NCBI RefSeq assembly: GCF_026342435.1
Contig: NZ_JAPEMT010000003.1
Span: 1 to 64,000, forward strand
Origin: Streptomyces sp. NBC_00237
GTDB lineage: Bacteria; Actinomycetota; Actinomycetes; Streptomycetales; Streptomycetaceae
Direction: 5' to 3'
DNA: 64,000 bases
Both the position numbers and the translations under genes were made by a program. Under the pieces are notes generated by a model. The model had not been told where the DNA came from and searched no databases. It saw only the letters and a list, made by a program, of their open reading frames with translations. This document shows, one piece after another, positions 43,906 to 53,352 of the stretch. Every line of letters starts with the position of its first letter. The stretch's first letter is position 1.

Positions 43906-45425
43906 GGCTGCTCCTCGGGGGCAGGGGGCAGAGTGAGGGTGAAGACGGCCCCGCCCCGGGCGGTGTTGCCCGCGACGAGGGTGGCGTGGTGCAGCAGGGC
44001 GTTCTCCCGGGCGATGGCGAGGCCGAGACCGCTGCCCGCGGAGCGGGTGCGCGCGGCGTCGGCCTTGTAGAAGCGTTCGAAGACGTGCGGGAGTACGTCG
44101 GCGGGGATGCCGGATCCGTGGTCGGTGACGGTGATCACGGTGCTCCCCGCGTGCGGCCGCGCGGTGAGGGTGACCGGTGGGCGGCCGTGGCGCAGGGCGT
44201 TGCCGATCAGGTTGCCCAGGATGACGTCGATGCGGCGGGGGTCCACGCGTACGGGAAGCGCACCCTTGAGGTCGGTCCGCACGCGGGAGTCCTCGGCCCA
44301 GCCCCGCAACTGGAGGGTCTTGGTCACCAGCGTGCGCAGGTCCACGTCCTCCAGGTGGAGCGGGGCCGCCTTGGCGTCGAAGCGCGAGACCTCCATGAGG
44401 TCCTCGACCATCCGGGCGAGGGTACGGGTCTCCTCGCTGATGAGCCGGACGGCGTCGGCGGTGTCCTCCGGCAGGACGCCCGATGCGGCGTCCTCGTCCA
44501 GGACCTCGGTGACGGCGGCCATCGCGGCGAGAGGCGTGCGCAGTTCATGGGCGACGTCGGAGGCGAAGCGGCGTGCGCCCGCTTCCATCCGGCGCAGCTC
44601 GGCGTCGTCCCGCTCCAGGGTCTCGGCCATGGTGTTGAAGGAGCGGGTGAGGGAGGCGAGTTCGTCGCTGCCGTGGGCAGGGAGGCGGGTGCCGAGTTCA
44701 CCGGCGGCGAGGCGTTCCGCGCCGCCGCGCAGCCGCCGCACCGGGCGCAGGATCCGACCTGCGGCGTACAGCGCGGGCACCAGGGCGAGGGCGAGTGCGG
44801 GGGCCGCTCCGGCCTGGGCGGCGGTGACCAGGGCGGCGATGTCGGCCCGGTCGTCGTCGAGGGGGAAGGACACGTACACGGTGAGGCCGGACGGCCCCGG
44901 GCGGCCGGCGGCGGGGGAGGCCCCGGTGGTACGGGCGGTGTCCTGTGCGTAGAGGACGGGCATGCCGAGGGCCAGCCAGGGCCGGCCGTCGTGCTCGACG
45001 CGCTGGTACGCCGCCGCGCCCTCGCGCGTCACCTCGCTCCGCAGGGGGGCGGGCACGGCCGGGCCCGGGGCGGCCGAGACGAGCGGCGCGTCCTGGTAGG
45101 AGACGGCCGCGCGCCACGACCGGTGGCCGCCGACCTGGTCGAGTTGCAGGGCGAGATCGCGCAGGTCCTTCGTGGTCGGGGGGAAGGCGAGGCCGGGAGC
45201 CAGCGAGTCGAGCTGACCGCGCAGGTCGGCGACGGCGGAGCCCTGGGTGCGTTGCAGGATCGCCGAGCGGGCCTGCTGGAAGGTGAGCCCGGCGGTGAGG
45301 AGCGCGCCGAAGGCGGTGGCCAGCAGGAAGGCACCCACGAGACGGGCCCGCAGACCGTGCGGAAGCCGCAGCCGTGAACGCTTCCGGGGGGCGGTCCGGG
45401 TGCGGGGCGGTGGCGGGGAGCTCAC
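43902..45425 (-). CDS. Sensor histidine kinase
   Basis: A 507-aa kinase. Two membrane helices (about 27-48 and 195-215) bound an extracytoplasmic sensor domain of ~145 residues. HAMP follows (RLAAGELGTRLPAHGSDELA), then HisKA with 'SDVAHELRTPLAA' (phospho-His near residue 292) and HATPase_c with N box 'LIGNALRHG', 'DHGSGIP' and 'GSGLGLAIA'. GTG start overlaps the response-regulator stop (GTGA). The signal is unknown. Confidence 0.92.
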   Translation of the reverse strand: MSSPPPPRTRTAPRKRSRLRLPHGLRARLVGAFLLATAFGALLTAGLTFQQARSAILQRTQGSAVADLRGQLDSLAPGLAFPPTTKDLRDLALQLDQVGGHRSWRAAVSYQDAPLVSAAPGPAVPAPLRSEVTREGAAAYQRVEHDGRPWLALGMPVLYAQDTARTTGASPAAGRPGPSGLTVYVSFPLDDDRADIAALVTAAQAGAAPALALALVPALYAAGRILRPVRRLRGGAERLAAGELGTRLPAHGSDELASLTRSFNTMAETLERDDAELRRMEAGARRFASDVAHELRTPLAAMAAVTEVLDEDAASGVLPEDTADAVRLISEETRTLARMVEDLMEVSRFDAKAAPLHLEDVDLRTLVTKTLQLRGWAEDSRVRTDLKGALPVRVDPRRIDVILGNLIGNALRHGRPPVTLTARPHAGSTVITVTDHGSGIPADVLPHVFERFYKADAARTRSAGSGLGLAIARENALLHHATLVAGNTARGGAVFTLTLPPAPEEQP

Positions 45426-46117
45426 CCGAGGGGTCCGAAGCGGTAGCCGAAACCTCGGACGGTCTGGATGTACCCCGGGGCACGGGGGTCGTCCTCGATC
45501 TTGGCGCGCAGCCTCATCACGCAGGCGTCGACGAGGCGCACGTCGCCGTAGAACGAGTGCTCCCAGACTTGCTCCAGGAGTTGCTGGCGGCTGTAGACCT
45601 GGCCGGGGGCGGCGCTCAGGAAGAGCAGCAGTTTCAGTTCGGAGGGGGCGAGGGCGAGTTCGGTGCCGTTCTTGGCGACCACCAGGGAGGTGCGGTCGAT
45701 CGTGAGGGCCGCGAAGTCCTCCGCCCCCGCCACGGGCCGGTCGCTCTCCTGGGCCGGGGCGACGCGGCGCAGGACCGCCTTCATCCGGGCCTCCAGGATC
45801 TCCCCGCTCGCCGGTTTGACGATGTAGTCGTCCGCGCCCGCCTCCAGACCGACGACCATGTCGAGTTCGTCGCCTCGGGCGGAGAGGATGATGATCGGCA
45901 CCTGTCGGCTCTCCCGGATGCGGCGGCAGACCTCCAGGCCGCTCATCTGCGGCAGCATCAGGTCGAGCAGGACGAGGTCGGGCCGGTAGCGGTCCAGGGC
46001 CAGGAGTCCGGTTTCGCCGCTGCCCGCGACCTCGGTGTCGTGGCCCCGGCGTCTGAGGGCGAGGGTGACGCCCTTCTGGACGGCGGGGTCGTCTTCGATG
46101 AGCAGGACTCGTGCCAT
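45422..46117 (-). CDS. OmpR-family response regulator
   Basis: A 231-aa regulator. Receiver domain with acidic pair ED (residues 8-10), phospho-acceptor Asp52 (LLDLMLPQ), and Lys near 101 (YIVKPA). The C-terminal winged helix (LAPSELKLLLFLSAAPGQVYSR ... VRGFGYRFG) resembles AfsQ1-type regulators. First gene of the three-gene overlapped operon; GGAGAAGAG lies about nine bases before the ATG. Confidence 0.92.
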   Translation of the reverse strand: MARVLLIEDDPAVQKGVTLALRRRGHDTEVAGSGETGLLALDRYRPDLVLLDLMLPQMSGLEVCRRIRESRQVPIIILSARGDELDMVVGLEAGADDYIVKPASGEILEARMKAVLRRVAPAQESDRPVAGAEDFAALTIDRTSLVVAKNGTELALAPSELKLLLFLSAAPGQVYSRQQLLEQVWEHSFYGDVRLVDACVMRLRAKIEDDPRAPGYIQTVRGFGYRFGPLG

Positions 46118-46797
46118 GGGGGGTGCGCTCTTCTCCGGGCTGGGCATGAAGGAGGGGTACAGCGGGGTGTCGGCGCCAGGGTGCTCGAAGCGTATGACGT
46201 GCTGTTCTCCGTACCGTGATGAAACGATGACGGCCCAGCGCCCGACCGCGAGAACAGGCCCGGTCGGGCGTACGCCTGGTAGCGGCCCGTGAGCAGAGGC
46301 CGGTGCGGAGACGCCGGTGCGGAGTGACCGGGGCGTTCGCCCGGTGTGATCGGTCGTTCCCTCGGCCGCCTTCGCCCAGTGGTTCGGCAAGCGCCCCTTG
46401 ACGGGCAGGGCCCGTCCCGAGAGAAGCGCCACGACCATGCCCCCGCAGACCGCACCGCCCTCGCCCGTCGCCCGGCACGCACGCCGTGCCGGGCGGCCCG
46501 CCGCTGCCGGGAGACGCCACATCGCGCCGTTCCCGGGGCGGCAACCGTCGACATCACCCGTCTCGACGGCATCGAGCCGTAGGGCTCGGCCCGATGCCGT
46601 CGAGTGCGATGTCGTACGGGACGGCCAGCCCGGGCTCGTCGGGGAAGAACTGGCCCACGTGAACTGTCGGCCAGCTCGTCCTGTCGTGGCGTTCAACGGG
46701 TGGGTGCGCGTGCCCGGGCCGACCGGCCGAGGTCAGTCGGTGTCAGTCGGTCGTTCGGCCCGGCCGGAGTGAATCGGGCGCTGAGGCGGTCAGGTGG
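46118..46797. other. Gene-free 680-bp stretch with one long hairpin
   Basis: No supported coding sequence. CTCGACGGCATCG (46562-46574) and CGATGCCGTCGAG (46592-46604) form a perfect 13-bp stem with an inner GAGCC/GGGCTC pairing. The promoter of the two-component operon must lie in the right part near 46118-46300, but no clear hexamers stand out. Confidence 0.5.
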
Positions 46798-48741
46798 TCA
46801 GGCGAGCGGGCGGCACAGCAGCGCGTCGGGGACGCCGCCGTGGTTCCACTTCCAGGTGAAGGCGACGCCCGCGAGGTACTCGTTGTCGTTGCACTGGCCC
46901 TTGTAGCGGCCGGAAGCCCAGTCGCTGGCGGTCGAGCCGCCGGTCGTGGGCCGGTTGTCGCCCCGGTCGAACCAGAGGGCGCGGCCGGTGGTGGGGAGGG
47001 CGGCGGTGGCGGGTGCGCACAGGAGGGACACCATGGCGTTGCCGCTCATGCTGTAGCCGACGGCGAAGCTGCGGTCGGGGCACTGGAGCTTGTTGTAGCC
47101 GCTCGCCCAGTCGCCGGTCACGTACCGCTCGTCGGCGACGACGGTCCAGGGGCCGTCCGCCTTCGCGGGCTGTCCTGCGTCGGTGCACAGGCTCCGGCCG
47201 CTGCTCCGGGCGAGTCCGGTCAGGCGCTGGCTGTCCGGGCAGTTGCCCTTGCGGTTGCCCGGGGACCAGTCCGGCCGGGCGAGCATGGTGGCGGAGACGT
47301 TGTGGTCCGCGTGGTCCAGGTTGAGCATGTTCCAGCGCGGGGCCGGGGCGATCCGACCGGTGCGGCCGGGGGCGTTGACGAGCTTGTTCCAGTCGGTGGC
47401 GCGCCAGTCACCGGCGTCCATGACGCCGAGCCGGGTGCCGTTCGCGCTGTAGTTGACCATGGCCCAGGTGTCCTGCGGCGTGCCGCTCGCGTCGGTCCAG
47501 CCGACCAGGGGCCAGATGGCGAAGTCGGTGTCGTTCTTCACCAGGATGTCGGTGAAGCGGGCGAACCAGGCGCGTTCCGGGGCGTCGACTTCCCCTCGGC
47601 CTCCGGCACCGAACTCGCTGATCCACACGGGTGCGGTGAAGTGCTGGCCGGACGTGGTGACGAACAGGGCCTGGTCGTCGACGACTTGGGCCAGCTGGGC
47701 GGGGGTGAACTCCTCGTAGCGCGGGTCGTGCGTTTCGCCCGTGCCGGTGGCGCCGGTGTGGTTGGGGCCGGTGTAGCCGTAGAAGTGGGCCGCGTAGACG
47801 AGCTTGTCGGAGCGGATCAGCGTGTTGGACAGGGTGGCGACCGGGGTGAGCTTCGGACGGCTGTGGGGGGTCACATCGGTGGGTATGCCCTGCCAGTTGA
47901 TGCCCTCCATGATGACGAGCAGGTCCGGGTTGGCCTGGAGGATCTTGTTCCCGGCAGCGTCCAGGGCTTTGTGGAGGTCGTGGTCGTTGCCCCAGCCCCA
48001 GTTGGCGTCGTTCCAGGTGTCGCGGCGGACCTCGTTGCGCAGGTCGGCTCCGACGACCCGCTTGTCGGCCCGGTAGCGCTTTGCCAGGAACACCCAGTCG
48101 TCGACCCACTGCTGGGTCGACTGGCCGCTGTTCCAGCGCTCGTTGCCGTCCAGGCCGCAGCAGAAGCGGTAGCTGGTGGTGTGGTTGTTGAGGATGACGG
48201 CGAAGCCCTCGGTGGTCAGGGCCGCGACGACGGCGTCGAGCACCTGGAGCGGCGTCTTGCCCTTCAGCTGCGGGTTGGCGGTGACGGCCGAGTCCGGGAC
48301 GGTGCTGGTGTCGCGGATCATCGCGTTGGCGAACGGCAGTCGGATGCTGTTCAGGCCCAGGGCGTGGAAGTCGGCCAGGATCTGGGCCATCGGCGTGCGG
48401 TCCAGGCCGAGCGGGATGTTGTGCGACATCTGCTTGGCCTGGTGGTTGTTGACGTCGCCGACGTCCCCGCTGCCCTGCCAAGTGCCCTGCGCTCCGGCCC
48501 AGTTGCCGGACTTGAGCTTGAACCGGTCGCCTTCGGCGTCGACGACGTACCGGTCCCGGGTCGACAGCGGGGCGGTCCACGAGGCGGCGAGCTGCGCGCC
48601 GGTGAGGGCGGGGGGCCGCGTCGTACCGCCGTCCGCCACAGCGGTGGTGGTCGGGGCGAGGAGGCCGAGGAGGAGCGCGGACGAGGCGGCGAGGACTGCG
48701 GTCGCGCGTCGTGGGAGGAGGAGAGAGATACGGGATGCCAC
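46798..48741 (-). CDS. Secreted GH5 endoglucanase-like enzyme
   Basis: A 647-aa secreted enzyme. Signal peptide at residues 10-36. The GH5 (cellulase) barrel spans about 55-460, with the acid/base Glu in 'ADLRNEVRRD' (near 237) and the nucleophile Glu in 'VWISEFGAGG' (near 376), and 'LNNHTTSYRFCCGLDG' and 'HFYGYTGPNHTG' lining the cleft. The C-terminal ~150 residues hold two or three similar Cys/Trp repeats (CPDSQRLTGLA, CPDRSFAVGYS, CNDNEYLAGVA) of an unknown module, perhaps sugar binding. AAGGAG precedes the ATG. Divergent from a sugar-uptake operon with shared operators. Confidence 0.85.
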   Translation of the reverse strand: MASRISLLLPRRATAVLAASSALLLGLLAPTTTAVADGGTTRPPALTGAQLAASWTAPLSTRDRYVVDAEGDRFKLKSGNWAGAQGTWQGSGDVGDVNNHQAKQMSHNIPLGLDRTPMAQILADFHALGLNSIRLPFANAMIRDTSTVPDSAVTANPQLKGKTPLQVLDAVVAALTTEGFAVILNNHTTSYRFCCGLDGNERWNSGQSTQQWVDDWVFLAKRYRADKRVVGADLRNEVRRDTWNDANWGWGNDHDLHKALDAAGNKILQANPDLLVIMEGINWQGIPTDVTPHSRPKLTPVATLSNTLIRSDKLVYAAHFYGYTGPNHTGATGTGETHDPRYEEFTPAQLAQVVDDQALFVTTSGQHFTAPVWISEFGAGGRGEVDAPERAWFARFTDILVKNDTDFAIWPLVGWTDASGTPQDTWAMVNYSANGTRLGVMDAGDWRATDWNKLVNAPGRTGRIAPAPRWNMLNLDHADHNVSATMLARPDWSPGNRKGNCPDSQRLTGLARSSGRSLCTDAGQPAKADGPWTVVADERYVTGDWASGYNKLQCPDRSFAVGYSMSGNAMVSLLCAPATAALPTTGRALWFDRGDNRPTTGGSTASDWASGRYKGQCNDNEYLAGVAFTWKWNHGGVPDALLCRPLA

Positions 48742-48773
48742 GGGGGCTCCTTGTGGGTGGGGGGAGTGGTGCC

Positions 48774-48815
48774 TGCGTGGTGCGTGGTGCGTGGTGCGTG
48801 GTGCGTGGTGCGTGG
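48774..48815. repeat. Six tandem 7-bp repeats (TGCGTGG)
   Basis: Six exact copies of TGCGTGG run from 48774 to 48815 in the 5' region of the GH5 gene, and a shortened one follows. The number could vary by slippage. Confidence 0.95.
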
Positions 48816-48848
48816 TGCGGGACGTGCGGTCTGGGTGTGCCGAAACTC

Positions 48849-48942
48849 TTGCCGGAGGGTGAACGCCTCCCTAATGTGAACCTTCAAATCAGCAAGTACC
48901 CATTGTGCACTATCGCTTGGGAAGAAATTTGAACGATCAAAT
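48849..48942 (+). promoter_or_regulatory. Promoter and two LacI-type palindromes of the sugar operon
   Basis: TTGCCG (48849-48854), 17 nt, TAATGT (48872-48877) form a promoter. The palindrome ATGTGAACCTTCAAAT (48874-48889) overlaps the -10 and start point. A better one, ATTTGAACGATCAAAT (48927-48942), with the central CG typical of LacI operators, lies about 53 bp downstream. The operon's own LacI regulator (55427) is the likely binder; the divergent GH5 gene could share control. Confidence 0.65.
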
Positions 48943-50143
48943 CCATTCGCCAAACCCGGCTGTGCCGGGAGCCGGCTACCTCGATCACGCCAGGGTCGGC
49001 CCGCTCTCGCCTCCCGCAGCCGCCGCACGCACCGCCGCGACCGCTCTCGCCACCCGGCTCGAACCCGCCGACCTCGACCGGCTGTTCGCGCTCGGCGACG
49101 CGGCCCGGGTATCGGCGGCGCGACTGCTCGACGCCCGTCCGCACGAGATCGCCCTCGTCCCGTCCACCAGCAACGGCCTGTTCGCGGTGGCCGCGGCCCT
49201 CCGGGGTCCCGGCACCCTGCTGGTGCCGCGTGCCGAGTTCCCCGCCAACCTCTACCCGTGGCTGCGCTTCGCCGGGCGCGGCGGCCCCGCCGTGCGCCTC
49301 ATCGCCTCGGCCGACGGCCGCCACCTCACCCCCGACCTGCTGCGCGGCCACCTCACTCCCGAGGTGACCGCCGTCACCGTCAGCGCCGTCGACTCGCTCA
49401 CCGGACACCTGGCACCGCTCGCCGCACTCAAGGAAGTCCTCGGCCCCGACCGGCTGTTGATCGTCGACGCCATCCAGGGCCTGGGTGCCGTACCGCTGGA
49501 GTCGGACGCCGTCGACGTCCTCGTCAGCGGTGGCCAGAAGTGGCTGCGGGCGGGCTGGGGCGCGGCCCTGCTGATGATCCGCGACCGGTGCGAAGGGCAG
49601 CTGGGCACCGGGCTCGGTGGCTGGGCAGGTGTGACGGAGCCCTTCGCGGACCGGCATCCGGCGCCGCCGCTCCCCGGGGCAGCCGCCCACCTCGCCACCA
49701 ACCCCGACCTCACGGCCGCCGCAGCACTCGGTGCGGCCCTCGACGACCTGGCCGAACAGGGCGGCCCGGCCGCCGCCGGGGCCCGTATCCGCGCCACCCT
49801 CGCCGAGCTGCTCGACCGGGTGCGGCGGGTCGGCGGCGACGTACTCCTCGACGGCCTCGACCCGTACGAGCGCGGAGGAATCGCCTCCTTCCGACTGCCG
49901 GGGCACGACCCCGTCAGCGTCCACCGGGCCCTCGAAACGGCAGGGGTGGTCACCACCCGCCGCGACGAGTGGATCCGGCTGTCCCCGCACGTCTGCACGC
50001 CGAGCACCGCCGCGGACTTACTGACCGAAGTGCTCCGCACCCTCTCCCACGGCACGTCCGCGCCCGTCGCGGTCACCGGCCGCACCCCGCACCCCGACCC
50101 CACCACCCACCTTCACCAGGAGCCGACATGTCCCACTCCCTGA
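48905..50143 (+). CDS. Class V aminotransferase-fold PLP enzyme
   Basis: A 412-aa PLP-dependent enzyme. It has 'LVPSTSNGLFAVA' (phosphate loop), 'VDAIQGLGAVPLE' (ring-contact Asp/Gln region) and 'SGGQKWLRAGWG' with the Schiff-base Lys near residue 212. This is the cysteine desulfurase / EgtE-like branch. Its place as first gene of a sugar transport operon is unusual. The start is uncertain: GTG 48905 lacks a ribosome site, and GTG 48962, beyond the downstream operator, would give a more normal N-terminus. It overlaps the next gene by 16 bp. Confidence 0.75.
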   Translation: MHYRLGRNLNDQIHSPNPAVPGAGYLDHARVGPLSPPAAAARTAATALATRLEPADLDRLFALGDAARVSAARLLDARPHEIALVPSTSNGLFAVAAALRGPGTLLVPRAEFPANLYPWLRFAGRGGPAVRLIASADGRHLTPDLLRGHLTPEVTAVTVSAVDSLTGHLAPLAALKEVLGPDRLLIVDAIQGLGAVPLESDAVDVLVSGGQKWLRAGWGAALLMIRDRCEGQLGTGLGGWAGVTEPFADRHPAPPLPGAAAHLATNPDLTAAAALGAALDDLAEQGGPAAAGARIRATLAELLDRVRRVGGDVLLDGLDPYERGGIASFRLPGHDPVSVHRALETAGVVTTRRDEWIRLSPHVCTPSTAADLLTEVLRTLSHGTSAPVAVTGRTPHPDPTTHLHQEPTCPTP

Positions 50144-51459
50144 GCCGTCGCCGACTGCTTCAGCTCGCCACCGCGTCCGCCGCCGGGTTCGGCCTGACCG
50201 CCTGCGGCGACAACGGCGCGGGCAGCGCGGCGGGTGGTGACGGCGACACCGGCACGATCACCGTCTGGAGCTGGACCACTGCCGCCGAGGCGCTGCGCGG
50301 CGTCGTTCCCGACTTCGAGCGGGACAACCCCGGCATCAAGGTCGACGTCCAGGACGTCGGCGAACCGGCCATCTGGGACAAGATCACGGTCGGTCTCGCC
50401 TCCGGCGGCAAGGGCCTCGCCGACGTACTGCACATAGGCGTCGACTACCTGCCCGGCTACCTGGAGAAGTTCCCGGAGGGCCTCGCCGACCTGTCCGCGC
50501 TCGGCGCCGACAAGCACAAGGACGCTTTCGTGAAGGGCCTGTGGCCGTCCGTCATCGGCAAGGACAAGGCCGCCCACGCCCTGCCCTGGGAGGTCAATCC
50601 GCTGGGGCTGTTCTACCGGAAGGACTACTTCGACAAGGCCCGCGTCGACCCCGAATCCATCCAGAACTGGGACGACCTGATCGCCGCCGGACCGAAGATC
50701 CGCTCCGCCAGCGGTGCCTATCTCCTCGGCATCGACAAGCCGGGCGCCACCCAGGACATGGACTTCTTCCAGAACCTGATGCAGCTCCAGGGCGCCTTCT
50801 ACTTCGACGGCGACGGCAGGATCACCCTCGCTTCCCCGGCCGCCGTCCAGGCCCTCACCCTCATCAAGCGTCTCAACGACGCAGGGCTGATCGCCGACCT
50901 CGCGGGCGAGGGTACCGAGAAGCGCCTGCTCGGCCAGGGCAAGATCGCCACCAACCCGAACCCCGCCTGGGCCGTCGAGTACCTGGCCACCAAGTTCCCC
51001 GCGCAGAAGGGCAAGTGGCGGGTGATGCAGCCGCCCGCTGCCGTCCCCGGCGGCGGGCGCAGCGCCCTCGTCAACTCCACCTATCTGGCCGTCGCCTCCT
51101 CCAGCCAACGCCGCAAGGCGGCCTGGCGGTTCGTCGAGTACGCCCTCACCAAGCCCGCCGAGATCAACAAGATGTTCGCCTCCGGCGGTGTCTTCCCCGC
51201 CCTCACCGGGGCGTACGCCGATCCGAAGTTCAGCGCCCCGCACCCCTTCTACGGCGGCCAGAAGGTACTGGGGTCCTTCGTCGAATCGGTCCGCGGGAAT
51301 TCCGGGGCCACCAACTTCACCGGCGACTACTCCCGCGCACTCAAACTCGCCACCGACGCCCAGAGCCAGGTGCTGCTGAAGGGCGCCGACCCGGCCACCG
51401 CCCTCAAGGCCGCCGCCGCGCAGCTCGCCCAGCAGACCGGTCGGCAGCAGGCGGTCTGA
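50128..51459 (+). CDS. Sugar ABC transporter, substrate-binding lipoprotein
   Basis: A 443-aa family-1 solute-binding protein. Twin-arginine start (SRRRLLQLATASAAGFG) and lipobox LTAC. The body has 'TITVWSWTTAAEALRGVV', 'LPWEVNPLGLFYRKDYFDKA' and 'FASGGVFPALTGAY', typical of sugar-binding CUT1 proteins. AGGAG precedes the ATG. Followed two bases later by the first permease gene. Confidence 0.92.
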   Translation: MSHSLSRRRLLQLATASAAGFGLTACGDNGAGSAAGGDGDTGTITVWSWTTAAEALRGVVPDFERDNPGIKVDVQDVGEPAIWDKITVGLASGGKGLADVLHIGVDYLPGYLEKFPEGLADLSALGADKHKDAFVKGLWPSVIGKDKAAHALPWEVNPLGLFYRKDYFDKARVDPESIQNWDDLIAAGPKIRSASGAYLLGIDKPGATQDMDFFQNLMQLQGAFYFDGDGRITLASPAAVQALTLIKRLNDAGLIADLAGEGTEKRLLGQGKIATNPNPAWAVEYLATKFPAQKGKWRVMQPPAAVPGGGRSALVNSTYLAVASSSQRRKAAWRFVEYALTKPAEINKMFASGGVFPALTGAYADPKFSAPHPFYGGQKVLGSFVESVRGNSGATNFTGDYSRALKLATDAQSQVLLKGADPATALKAAAAQLAQQTGRQQAV

Positions 51460-51461
51460 GC

Positions 51462-52418
51462 ATGTCCCTCGCACCGACCGAACGCGTCCCCGCCGCCACC
51501 GCGCCGGCGGGTCGCCGGAAACCCCCGCCCACCGGCCGGGCCCGTCCGGGCCGTCGCCGGGTGCTGACCCGGCGCTCCGTCCCGTATCTGCTGATCATGC
51601 CCGCCGTGCTGGGCTTCGCGCTCTTCAAGGCGTACCCGATCGTCGCCTCGTTCTGGATCAGTCTCACCACGGGCAACGGTGCCGGGCGCCAATTCGCGGG
51701 GCTCGCCAACTACCGTCGCCTGCTGGAAGATCCGCTGTTCTGGACCGCCCTGGAGAACACCGCGCTGATCCTGGTCGTCCAGGTGCCGCTGATGCTCGGC
51801 CTCGCGCTGCTCATCGCCCTGGGCCTCGACTCCTCCAAGGTCTGGCTGCGCCCGCTGTGGCGGCTGGGGGTCTTCATGCCCTCGCTGACCGGGCTGGTCG
51901 CCGCAGGCGTGATGTTCTCGGTGATCCTCAACCACGACGCGGGGCTGCTGAACTGGCTGCTGTCCCTGTTCGGCGTCGACCGGGTGGACTGGCTGGGCAG
52001 CCCCTCCTGGGCCCGCGTCGCCATCGTCCTCGTCCTGACCTGGCACTACACCGGCTACAACGCGGTGATGTACCTGGCCGGACTCCAGGGAGTCCCCACC
52101 GAACTGTACGAAGCCGCGAAGGTCGACGGCGCGGGCCCGATCCGCCGCTTCGTCTCCATCACGCTGCCCCAGCTGCGCCCGATCCTGCTGCTCACCGTGG
52201 TGCTCTCCACCATCGGCACCCTCCAGCTCTTCGACGAGCCGTACGTCCTCACCGGCGGCGGCCCCGACAACGCCACCCTGACGGTCACCATGTACCTCTA
52301 CAACAACGGCTTCAAGTTCTTCGACTTCGGCTACGCGTCGGCCCTCGCCTACGCGCTCGCGCTGATCGTGTCCGTACTCGGCATCCTCCAGGTCCGTCTG
52401 ATCGGGGAACGCCGATGA
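51462..52418 (+). CDS. Sugar ABC transporter permease (MalF type)
   Basis: A 318-aa permease with six predicted membrane helices and the ATPase-contact EAA loop 'YEAAKVDGAGPIRRFVSITL'. Basic N-terminal extension of about 40 residues. ATG lies two bases after the binding-protein stop; its own stop overlaps the next start (ATGA). Works with the next permease and a shared ATPase (MsiK type) that is not encoded here. Confidence 0.92.
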   Translation: MSLAPTERVPAATAPAGRRKPPPTGRARPGRRRVLTRRSVPYLLIMPAVLGFALFKAYPIVASFWISLTTGNGAGRQFAGLANYRRLLEDPLFWTALENTALILVVQVPLMLGLALLIALGLDSSKVWLRPLWRLGVFMPSLTGLVAAGVMFSVILNHDAGLLNWLLSLFGVDRVDWLGSPSWARVAIVLVLTWHYTGYNAVMYLAGLQGVPTELYEAAKVDGAGPIRRFVSITLPQLRPILLLTVVLSTIGTLQLFDEPYVLTGGGPDNATLTVTMYLYNNGFKFFDFGYASALAYALALIVSVLGILQVRLIGERR

Positions 52419-53347
52419 AACCGCTGCGCACGACGACTTCCGCGACCCAGACCGGCACGGGCACGCCTGGCGTGACGAAACCCGACGCGACCACGCCTGA
52501 CGTGGCCACTCCCTATGTGATCAGGTCCGTCAGGAAGCGCCGGAGCCCTCTGCTCACGCTGATGCTCGCGGGCGCCTTCGGGCTCTGCGTCGGTCCGTTC
52601 TACTGGCTCGCGATCGCCGCGACCCAGGACGACAAGGACATCTTCTCCTGGCCGCCCAAGCTGCTGCCCGGCGGTCACCTGATGGAGAACCTGCGGGGAC
52701 TTGAGGAGTCCATCGGCCTCACCCGGGTGCTGTTCAACAGCGTGCTGGTGGCGGGTGTCCAGACTTTCGGTGCGGTCGTCGTCTCGGTGCTGGCGGGTTA
52801 CGCCTTCGCCAAGTTCGAGTTCCGGGGGCGCAATCTGCTCTTCGTGCTCCTGCTCAGCACCCTGGTCATTCCCGACACGGTGATGCTGATCCCGATCTTC
52901 CAGATGATGATGGACATCGGCCTGATCGACTCCTACCAGTCCGTCGTACTGCCCGGCCTGGTCACTCCGTTCGGCATCTTCCTGATGCGCCAGGCGCTGC
53001 GCTCGATGCCCGACGAACTCCTGGACGCGGCACGCGTCGACGGCGCGGGCGAACTACGCGTGCTGTGGCGGATCGTCGTCCCGGTCAACCGGCCGGTCAT
53101 CGCGGCGCTCGCGCTGTTCGTGTTCCTCGGTGCGTGGAACCAGTTCGTCTGGCCGCTGATCGCGCTGCGCAGCCCGGAGATGTACACACTGCCGGTGGCC
53201 ATGGCCACCCTGAACGGGCTGTCCACCACGAACTACGCGCATGTGCTGCTGGCCAGCGCCATCGCCGCCATCCCCGTGATGGTCCTCTTCCTCTTCCTGC
53301 AACGCCAGTTCATCTCCGGCCTGCTGGCCGGGGCCACGAAGGAGTGA
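52415..53347 (+). CDS. Sugar ABC transporter permease (MalG type)
   Basis: A 310-aa permease with six membrane helices and the EAA loop 'DAARVDGAGELRVLWRIVVP'. It ends 'FISGLLAGATKE' as CUT1 MalG-type permeases do. The Thr/Pro-rich N-terminal 35 residues are variable. ATGA overlap with the upstream gene. Confidence 0.92.
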   Translation: MKPLRTTTSATQTGTGTPGVTKPDATTPDVATPYVIRSVRKRRSPLLTLMLAGAFGLCVGPFYWLAIAATQDDKDIFSWPPKLLPGGHLMENLRGLEESIGLTRVLFNSVLVAGVQTFGAVVVSVLAGYAFAKFEFRGRNLLFVLLLSTLVIPDTVMLIPIFQMMMDIGLIDSYQSVVLPGLVTPFGIFLMRQALRSMPDELLDAARVDGAGELRVLWRIVVPVNRPVIAALALFVFLGAWNQFVWPLIALRSPEMYTLPVAMATLNGLSTTNYAHVLLASAIAAIPVMVLFLFLQRQFISGLLAGATKE

Positions 53348-53352
53348 GACCC

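Noticed and set aside
46398..46772. Plus-strand open frame in the 46.1-46.8 kb gap
   Set aside because: Arg/Pro/Ala-rich translation, no ribosome site, and it crosses a strong hairpin.
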